Source: DATMER01 sp036266195 (lineage in GTDB: Bacteria > Acidobacteriota > Thermoanaerobaculia > Multivoradales > UBA5704). From it: a stretch of 21,737 nt of DNA. This document shows positions 16,368 through 21,737 of the stretch, one piece after another. Position 1 is the stretch's first letter. Each line of letters begins with the position of its first letter. The DNA lies in contig DATANP010000217.1 in assembly GCA_036266195.1 (NCBI GenBank), positions 1-21,737 of the forward strand, given 5' to 3'. The notes beneath the pieces were generated by a model. The model was not told the origin of the DNA and ran no database searches. It worked only from the letters and a program-made list of their open reading frames with translations. Position numbers and translations under genes: made by a program.

Positions 16368-17420
16368 ATGAACCGGGAGTTGCCGATCCCATCCTTCTAC
16401 GATTCGGCGCACGCGACCGATTGGTTCTACGCGCCGGACCAGCAGGCGCTCTTCGCGCAGGCCCAGGCCTGGCGGCGCGAGCACGGCATCCGGCCGGCCT
16501 CTGGAGACGGGCGGCGCGTCCATCTGCTGCTGATCGACGTCCAGAAGGACTTCTGCTTCCCCAGGGGGAGCCTCTACGTCGGCGGGCGGAGCGGCACCGG
16601 CGCCATGGACGATAGCGACCGCATCGCCCGGTTTCTGTATCGAAACCTCGAATCGATCACCGACGTCACCTGCACGCTCGACACCCACTTCCCGTTCCAG
16701 ATCTTCTTCCCGGCCTTCTGGCTCGGAGAGGACGGCCAGGCGCCGGCCGCGCACCAGGAGATCACCACCGACATGATCCGCGCCGGCCGCGTGCGGCCGA
16801 ACCCGGACATCGCGGACTGGCTCTGGAACGGCAATCTGGAGGCCCTGCGGATCCAGGCGGAGTTCTACTGCCAGGAGCTGGAGCGGGCCGGCAAGTACAA
16901 GCTCTACCTCTGGCCGCCCCACTGCCTGCTGGGCAGCGACGGCCATCCGCTCGTCGGGGTCGTCCACGAGGCGCGGCTGTTCCACGCCTGGTGCCGCGGC
17001 TCGCGCTCGTGGATCGAGAGCAAGGGAGGCAACCCGCTGACCGAGAACTACTCCATCCTCGCCCCCGAGGTCCTGCTGCGCTTCGACGGCTCCCGCCTCG
17101 CCGAGCGCAACGATCAGTTCATCGAGACCCTGCTCAATTCGGACGCCGTGATCATCGCCGGCCAAGCCGCGAGCCACTGTGTCAAAAGCTCGATCGACGA
17201 CCTCCTGAACGAGATCGCCAACCGGGACGAGGAGCTGGCGCGCAAGGTCTACATCCTGGGCGACTGCATGTCGTCCGTGGCCGTGCCCGACCCGGCCCGG
17301 CCGGGCGAGTTCCTCTTCGACTTCACCCCCCAGGCCGAAGAGGCGCTGTCGCGCTGGGCCGGAGCGGGCATGGGCGTCGTCCGCTCGACCGATCCGATTT
17401 CAAGCTGGCTCAGGGTTTGA
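16368..17420 (+). CDS. Nicotinamidase-like cysteine hydrolase, enlarged
   Basis: Isochorismatase-superfamily cysteine hydrolase of 350 residues, much longer than the usual 180-220 of nicotinamidase. Core features are Asp57 in LLIDVQKDF, the metal-site segment DTHFPF (D105, H107), WPPHCLLGSDG (H185), a probable catalytic lysine K219 in SKGGNPLTENYS, and the nucleophile C271 in GQAASHCV. The extra length lies in an N-terminal extension (1-50) and an insertion (about 110-180). Its place right after pncB supports nicotinamide to nicotinate conversion, the step just before that enzyme. Another amide substrate cannot be excluded. ATG 16368 is preferred over GTG 16356 because AAGGTGG lies before it at normal spacing. 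The 3' end runs into a perfect hairpin. Confidence 0.85.
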   Translation: MNRELPIPSFYDSAHATDWFYAPDQQALFAQAQAWRREHGIRPASGDGRRVHLLLIDVQKDFCFPRGSLYVGGRSGTGAMDDSDRIARFLYRNLESITDVTCTLDTHFPFQIFFPAFWLGEDGQAPAAHQEITTDMIRAGRVRPNPDIADWLWNGNLEALRIQAEFYCQELERAGKYKLYLWPPHCLLGSDGHPLVGVVHEARLFHAWCRGSRSWIESKGGNPLTENYSILAPEVLLRFDGSRLAERNDQFIETLLNSDAVIIAGQAASHCVKSSIDDLLNEIANRDEELARKVYILGDCMSSVAVPDPARPGEFLFDFTPQAEEALSRWAGAGMGVVRSTDPISSWLRV

Positions 17421-17440
17421 TCCCGTTCCCCCCTCCCCGG

Positions 17441-17467
17441 CCCTCCCCCCGCGCGGCGGGGGGAGGG
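17441..17467. terminator. Perfect 12-bp inverted repeat between convergent genes
   Basis: Arms at 17441-17452 (ccctccccccgc) and 17456-17467 (gcggggggaggg) are perfect inverted copies with a 3-base loop gcg. The repeat sits in the 51-bp gap between two convergent stop codons. It lacks a clear T-run, so it is a putative bidirectional terminator or mRNA-end stabiliser. The flanking CCCGTTCCCCCCTCCCCGG stretch is also C-rich. Confidence 0.65.
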
Positions 17468-17471
17468 AGCT

Positions 17472-19274
17472 TCAGCCCTTCAGCCCGTACCGCTCCATCT
17501 TGATCGCCAGGCCGTTCCTGGACAGGCCGAGCATGCGCGCGGCCTGCGACTTGTTGCCGTGGGTCCGGCGCAGGGCCTCGCGGATCGCCGACTGCTCGCA
17601 CGACCCGACCAGCCGCTCCAGGTCCAGGTCGGACGACGTGTCCACCCGGGCCGTCGAGATGCTCCCGCTCCGCACCCGGTCCGGCAGAAGATTTACGTCC
17701 ACCGGCTTGCCCGTGGGGCTCAAATACACGAGCTGCCGGGCGATGTTCTCCAGCTCCGCCAGGTTGCCCGGGTAGTCGTAGTTGAGCAGCGCGGACATCG
17801 CCTTGACCGTGATGCCCTGCATGCGCTTGCCCGTCTCGTGGCAGAACCGGTTGATGTAGGACTGGATCAGCAGCGGCAGGTCCTCGCGGCGGTCGCGCAG
17901 CGGCGGAACCTCGATCGTGAACTGCGAGAGGCGGTAGGCCAGGTCGACCCGGAACAGGTCGCGCGCCGCAACCGCCTCCAGCGGCACCCGGCTGCCCGCC
18001 ACCACCCGCACCTCGACCGGACGCGCGTCGTTGCTGCCCGACGGCTCCACCTCGCCCGTGCGCAGGAAGCGGACGAGACGCGCCTGCACCTCCATGGGAA
18101 GCTGCTCCACGTCGTCCAGGAAGATCGTGCCGCCGTGCGCCAGGAGCAGCTTGCCCTCGCGCCGCACCGGCCCGGTCTTGCCCGGCACCTCGGCGCCGAA
18201 CAGGTCCGCCTCGATCTGCTGCGGCCGTGCCCCGCTGCACGACGCCATGATGAACGGCCCGTGCCGGCGAGGTCCGGACAGGTGGAGCGAGCGCGCGAGC
18301 AGCTCCTTGCCCACGCCCGGCTCACCCAGCAGCAGCACGTGGACCGCCGGGTCCACCGCCGCCCGCATCTGCTCCACCACCTGCTTCATGGCCTGCGACT
18401 CGCCCACCACGAGGCTCGGATCGAGTGTCAGATCCTGCTGGCCCGGCCGGCCCGGGAGGATCGGCTCGTACCAGCCCACGTGGTGCACCAGGCCGAGCAC
18501 CAGCAGGTGGCCGAGCGTGCGGAACGAGGCCACCGGCGACCAGGTATCTGGCGTGAACGCAGGGAACGCCGCCATCAGCGAGTACGTGCGGTCCAGGGCC
18601 ACGAACGAGTGATAGCAGACCCAGGCCGACAGCCCGGCCAGCTCGCCCTGGAACGCGCCGCCATGCTGAAGGCTGTTGCCGGCGCTGCGGTGCGCGAGAA
18701 GCTGATCCATGATCGCCTCGCCGCTCGCAAGCCAGCTCGGATCGCTGCTCACCACCAGCTTGAGGCCTGCCCTCTCCACCTCGCCCTGGAGGAGGAAGAG
18801 CACACCGCCGCCGAAATCGGCCAGCACCTCGCTCACCAGCGCCTCGGACGTGGTGCGGCTCTCCGCGTCGGCCAGCACCCATTCACTGATGCGGGCGAGA
18901 TGGTCGATCATCCGCTCCGGCGTGATCCGCGGACCGGCCGGGACCTCGTTGGGATCGGGGACGGGTGCCGGAGCCCTTTCCGGGCCGGGCACGACGTCCT
19001 CCACCAGGAGCGTCACGCCGCCGACCCGGATCTCGTCGAGCACCTCCAGGGCGGTCTCGCGCACCTTGCGGCCGCTGACCAGGAGCCCCTTGCGGCTGCC
19101 GAGATCCTCGATCCGCAGCTCGCTGCCGTCGTAGCGCAGGACGGCGTGCTTCTGGGCCACGCCGGTGTAGGGGAGATAGATGTCACACTCGGGCCGGCTA
19201 CCGATGAGCAGCTCGCTGCGATGGACGGGGAAGCGCCGAACTCCGTCGGGCGCGTAGGCGACAAGTCGAAGCAT
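17472..19274 (-). CDS. FHA - AAA+ - Fis-type regulator lacking the sigma-54 contact loop
   Basis: A 600-residue protein. An N-terminal FHA domain (about 1-92, with LIGSRPECDI and KHAVL) binds phosphothreonine. A middle region (120-275) has the layout of a GAF-like sensor. The AAA+ domain (285-535) has Walker A GEPGVGKE (317-324), Walker B GTIFLDDVE (382-390) and arginine fingers in FRVDLAYRL (441-449). A Fis-type helix-turn-helix closes the protein (565-600). Canonical enhancer-binding proteins carry GAFTGA after the EADLFG segment. Here the segment reads GAEVPGKTGP (360-369), so the sigma-54 contact loop is not intact. Sensor II PGNVREL is also altered, reading PGNLAEL. It therefore may not activate sigma-54 RNA polymerase. 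There is no receiver domain; a kinase-dependent FHA signal is inferred. The gene is divergent from hemE. Confidence 0.9.
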   Translation of the reverse strand: MLRLVAYAPDGVRRFPVHRSELLIGSRPECDIYLPYTGVAQKHAVLRYDGSELRIEDLGSRKGLLVSGRKVRETALEVLDEIRVGGVTLLVEDVVPGPERAPAPVPDPNEVPAGPRITPERMIDHLARISEWVLADAESRTTSEALVSEVLADFGGGVLFLLQGEVERAGLKLVVSSDPSWLASGEAIMDQLLAHRSAGNSLQHGGAFQGELAGLSAWVCYHSFVALDRTYSLMAAFPAFTPDTWSPVASFRTLGHLLVLGLVHHVGWYEPILPGRPGQQDLTLDPSLVVGESQAMKQVVEQMRAAVDPAVHVLLLGEPGVGKELLARSLHLSGPRRHGPFIMASCSGARPQQIEADLFGAEVPGKTGPVRREGKLLLAHGGTIFLDDVEQLPMEVQARLVRFLRTGEVEPSGSNDARPVEVRVVAGSRVPLEAVAARDLFRVDLAYRLSQFTIEVPPLRDRREDLPLLIQSYINRFCHETGKRMQGITVKAMSALLNYDYPGNLAELENIARQLVYLSPTGKPVDVNLLPDRVRSGSISTARVDTSSDLDLERLVGSCEQSAIREALRRTHGNKSQAARMLGLSRNGLAIKMERYGLKG

Positions 19275-19284
19275 AGGACCAGGG

Positions 19285-19295
19285 ATAGTATCTCA
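19285..19295 (-). promoter_or_regulatory. -10-like element of the FHA regulator gene
   Basis: On the minus strand TGA-GATACT, or the overlapping TACTAT, lies 10-12 bases before the ATG at 19274. It predicts a leader of only about 4-6 bases, too short for a ribosome site. The sequence gatagtatc (19284-19292) is a 9-base hyphenated palindrome and could be an operator. Confidence 0.35.
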
Positions 19296-19316
19296 CCCCA
19301 TCCCCCGCGGCGAGTC

Positions 19317-19325
19317 TGGTATCCT
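19317..19325 (+). promoter_or_regulatory. Extended -10 (TGGTATCCT) nine bases before hemE
   Basis: TG-G-TATCCT ends nine bases before the hemE ATG at 19335. There is no -35 and no Shine-Dalgarno sequence. A start two to three bases before the ATG would make the mRNA near-leaderless. Confidence 0.4.
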
Positions 19326-19334
19326 CCCCGCGCC

Positions 19335-20366
19335 ATGAACGACCTGTTCCTCCGTGCCTGCCGCGGCGAAGAGGTGGAGCGCCTCCCCGTCTGGCTCATG
19401 CGCCAGGCCGGCCGCTACCTGCCCGAATACCGCGCCATCCGCGAGAAGGCGGACTTCCTCACCCTCTGCAAGACCCCCGAGCTGGCCGCCGAGGTCACCC
19501 TCCAGCCGGTCCGCATCCTCGGAGTCGACGCCGCCATCCTGTTCGCGGACATCCTCCTCCCCCTGGAAGCCATGGGAGCGGAGCTGCAGTTCGTGAAGGG
19601 AGACGGCCCGAGCTTCCCGAACCCGGTCCGTACCCGGGAGGACATCGCCCGCCTCCGCCAGCCGGACGTCCACGCCACCCTCGGCTACGTCTTCGACGCC
19701 ATGCGCCTCGTGCGCAAGCTGTTGGACGGCCAGGTGCCGGCCATCGGCTTCGGAGGAACGCCCTGGACCCTGGCCGCCTATCTGGTCGAAGGCGGAGGCT
19801 CCAAGCACTTCGACAAGCTCCTGGCCTGGAGCTACTCCGATCCCGAGGGCCTCGCCCTCCTCCTGGACCGGATCGCCGACACCTCCATCGCCTATCTGAG
19901 AGGCCAGATCGAAGCCGGAGCCCAGGCCCTCCAGCTCTTCGACACCTGGGGCGGCCTCCTGAGCCTGGAGCGCTGGCGCGCCCTGGCCCTCCCGCCGCTC
20001 CAGAAGATCGTGGAAGGGATCGCCGGACGGGTGCCGCTGATCTACTACGTCAACGGCGGAGGCCACCTGCTGGAAGGCATGAAGGACCTGCCGGTGGACG
20101 TCCTCTCCGTGGACTGGCGCCAGCCGCTGAGCAAGGTGAGGCAGGTGGTGGGAGACCGGACCCTGCAAGGCAACTTCGATCCCGCGGCCCTGCTCGGCCC
20201 GATCCCGGAGATCGAGCGCCGCGTGGGCCTCCTCATCGAGGAAGGCAAGGGAGGAGGCCACGTGGCGAACCTGGGCCACGGCATTCTCCCGATGACTCCG
20301 GTCGAAAACGCGAAGGCCTTCGTCTCCGCCGTCCAGCGCATGTCGGCCGGCCGACGCTGGGTGTAA
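19335..20366 (+). CDS. hemE: Uroporphyrinogen decarboxylase
   Basis: Removes four carboxyl groups from uroporphyrinogen III to give coproporphyrinogen III in heme synthesis. The 343 residues match the family length. Signatures include MRQAGRYLPEY (R23 and R27), the key aspartate D72 in FADILLP, GFGGTPWTLAAYLVEG, LFDTWGG, and NLGHGILP with H315. It is cytoplasmic and needs no cofactor. ATG 19335 is the only start consistent with the conserved N-terminus. It is divergent from the FHA regulator across 60 bp and followed after 19 bp by a small membrane-protein gene. No other heme gene is in the window. Identity is near certain. Confidence 0.98.
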   Translation: MNDLFLRACRGEEVERLPVWLMRQAGRYLPEYRAIREKADFLTLCKTPELAAEVTLQPVRILGVDAAILFADILLPLEAMGAELQFVKGDGPSFPNPVRTREDIARLRQPDVHATLGYVFDAMRLVRKLLDGQVPAIGFGGTPWTLAAYLVEGGGSKHFDKLLAWSYSDPEGLALLLDRIADTSIAYLRGQIEAGAQALQLFDTWGGLLSLERWRALALPPLQKIVEGIAGRVPLIYYVNGGGHLLEGMKDLPVDVLSVDWRQPLSKVRQVVGDRTLQGNFDPAALLGPIPEIERRVGLLIEEGKGGGHVANLGHGILPMTPVENAKAFVSAVQRMSAGRRWV

Positions 20367-20385
20367 GTCACGGAGGAGGAGAGAG

Positions 20386-20946
20386 TTGGACGAGTTCAGC
20401 TATCTCTCGGTGCTGATCTCGATCATCCTGGGCCTGGGCATCACCCAGCTTCTCTCCGGCTTCGCACGCTGGATCGAGCAGAGAGAGACCTTCCGCGCCT
20501 ACGGTCCGGCGATGGCCTGGACGGCGATGCTCCTGCTCGTCCACGTCCAGGGCTGGTGGTCGATGTTCGGCATGCGCCACCACCGGGACTGGACCTTCCT
20601 CCAGTTCGGCATCGTGCTGCTCCAGCCGATCACCCTCTACCTGATGGCCGCCCTGGTTCTCCCCGGCGCCAACTCGCCGGAGCTCGACCTGCGCAGGAAC
20701 TACTTCGCGCAGAGACGCTGGCTGTTCGGCCTGATGCTGGCGCTGCTGATCATCAGCGTAGCCAAGGACGTGGTCCTGAACGGCTCGTTGCCCGCGCCCG
20801 CCAACCTGGCCTTCCACGCGTTTCTCTTCGTGACGGCCTCGATCGCCATCGCCACCGAGAACGAGACCTTCCACCGTTTCTTCGCCTACACCTCGGCGGT
20901 GTTCTTCGCGCTGTATATCGGGCTGCTGTTCGCGCGGCTGGAGTGA
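20386..20946 (+). CDS. Small multispan membrane protein, function unknown
   Basis: A 186-residue hydrophobic protein with about six membrane spans, near residues 7-24, 42-60, 74-94, 115-131, 140-156 and 164-184. The N-terminus FSYLSVLISIILGLGITQLL and VHVQGWWSMFGMR recall a widespread family of uncharacterised small membrane proteins; no function is known to me. The start is a TTG at 20386, chosen for the strong GGAGGAGGA site just upstream and for the conserved DEFSYLSVL beginning. It follows hemE by 19 bp, so it is probably co-transcribed. Its stop faces the convergent hydrolase gene with only eight bases between. There are no catalytic motifs. Confidence 0.85.
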   Translation: MDEFSYLSVLISIILGLGITQLLSGFARWIEQRETFRAYGPAMAWTAMLLLVHVQGWWSMFGMRHHRDWTFLQFGIVLLQPITLYLMAALVLPGANSPELDLRRNYFAQRRWLFGLMLALLIISVAKDVVLNGSLPAPANLAFHAFLFVTASIAIATENETFHRFFAYTSAVFFALYIGLLFARLE

Positions 20947-20954
20947 ACCGGGGC

Positions 20955-21737
20955 TCACTTCCTCTGCCAGCGGTCCTTGGGCTCCAGCACGGAAGCCGGT
21001 CCTTTGCCGTCGAGCCACGCCCTGGCCGCCACGTCGCCGCGCAGCCAGGCATCCCAGAAAGCTGTGCTCAAGGCCAGGATCGCGCGGTGATGGTTGGGAT
21101 TCCGTGGCTTCCGGTCGCCAGGCAGAGCGCGGTCCGTGAACGCCGAGTGCTCGGCTTCGAAAAGCACCAGCTCGTACTTGCCTCCGGGCGGCAAGGCGGG
21201 AAACACGGCAAGGCGTGATTCCATGTCGGCATCGCCGATCGGTGCAATGTCTTCGGTGCCCGTCATCAACATCCACGGGATCTTCACGCTGCCGAAAGCC
21301 TGCTCGGGAGTGCCGTGATGGGGTGTGCTCGGACTGAAGGCAAGTGCCGCCTTGATCCGCGGGTCGGTGAACAGCGGATTGCCCCGGCCGACCGCCTGAC
21401 CGCTGACCGCCTGCGTCGTCACCGCGCCGAACGAATGGCCTGACATGCCGATATGCGCCAGATCGAGTCGTCCCGCCAGCGCATGACCCTTCGTACCGTT
21501 CCAGCGCTCGAGCTGGTCCAGAACGACTGGTACGTCCTTCACCCGCAGCAGGAAGTTCTCCAGGCTCGCTGCTCTTCGCAGCGCGGCAAGGCGCTCCCTC
21601 GGCGGCTTGCCCTGCCAGACGGACTCATCGCTTCCCGGATGCTGGAGAAACACCGCGACGTACCCCCGCGCCGCCCAGTGCTTGCCGAGGAAGGCCGATC
21701 CCTCGCGCGAGCCTCCCAGGCCGTGGCTGAAGAGCAC
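20955..21737 (-). CDS. Alpha/beta hydrolase (dienelactone or PAF-acetylhydrolase-like), 5' end cut by window
   Basis: The 3' 261 codons of a hydrolase gene; the start lies beyond the window edge, and the GTG at 21737 is not a credible start because the conserved FSHGLGGSREG segment begins there. The protein has the nucleophile elbow GMSGHSFGA with the catalytic serine, an acid in GTEDIAP and a histidine in EAEHSAF. This gives the expected Ser-Asp-His triad. The oxyanion-hole HGLGG is at the visible start. Relatives hydrolyse short acyl esters or lactones; the substrate is unknown. A signal peptide may lie in the missing part. The gene is convergent with the membrane-protein gene. Confidence 0.85.
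   Translation of the reverse strand: MLFSHGLGGSREGSAFLGKHWAARGYVAVFLQHPGSDESVWQGKPPRERLAALRRAASLENFLLRVKDVPVVLDQLERWNGTKGHALAGRLDLAHIGMSGHSFGAVTTQAVSGQAVGRGNPLFTDPRIKAALAFSPSTPHHGTPEQAFGSVKIPWMLMTGTEDIAPIGDADMESRLAVFPALPPGGKYELVLFEAEHSAFTDRALPGDRKPRNPNHHRAILALSTAFWDAWLRGDVAARAWLDGKGPASVLEPKDRWQRK

Noticed and set aside
17421..17471. Small RNA gene in the C/G-rich gap
   Set aside because: The gap is only 51 bp and is explained by a hairpin between convergent genes.

Overview
The window is GC-rich (roughly 70 %), densely coded DNA from a bacterial chromosome. It carries housekeeping genes (hemE, hutU, nicotinate phosphoribosyltransferase), a very large NtrY-like sensor kinase, a stand-alone FHA/AAA+ regulator, secreted proteins with signal peptides and many closely packed operons. 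This mix would fit a Gram-negative lineage such as Acidobacteriota or Myxococcota. That placement is inference from gene content; there is no rRNA or other phylogenetic marker to settle it. I see no tRNA, CRISPR array, insertion sequence or prophage.

Layout. Positions 1-250 hold a tandem array of exact 21-bp units. On the minus strand follows a secreted protein with a proline-rich linker and six cysteines (243-1403). Divergent from it is a DEAD-box RNA helicase (1558-3114) whose N-terminus is a ribbon-helix-helix domain. Two overlapping genes come next: a membrane protein with a short TPR-like segment (3156-3974) and a soluble TPR protein (3964-4971). The next block is a minus-strand run read from 12659 down to 4962: hutU, a 1367-residue multi-membrane-span histidine kinase, a PLP-dependent enzyme, and a DNA-methyltransferase-like protein. 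Divergent from hutU is a plus-strand run of a secreted tandem M42 peptidase (first domain catalytically dead), nicotinate phosphoribosyltransferase and a nicotinamidase-like hydrolase (12716-17420). A perfect 12-bp inverted repeat separates this from the convergent FHA-AAA+-Fis regulator (17472-19274). hemE and a small multispan membrane protein run divergently from that regulator. The window ends inside an alpha/beta hydrolase on the minus strand.

How genes may work together. The nicotinamidase-like protein and the phosphoribosyltransferase would form consecutive steps of NAD salvage. hutU, an NAD-dependent histidine-degradation enzyme, overlaps the start of an NtrY-like kinase, which suggests a nitrogen-related link. 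The PLP enzyme and the methyltransferase-like gene overlap by 4 bp and look like a two-gene functional cassette; it is the best candidate here for an undescribed nucleic-acid-modifying activity.

A recurring pattern is that several apparently first-in-transcript genes have a -10-like hexamer, often with an extended TGn, only 6-10 nt upstream of the start codon and no Shine-Dalgarno sequence. Several downstream genes of operons have strong ones. This suggests leaderless or near-leaderless transcripts. Other points of interest are the RHH-helicase fusion, the regulator that lacks the sigma-54 contact loop, and the dead/live M42 tandem.
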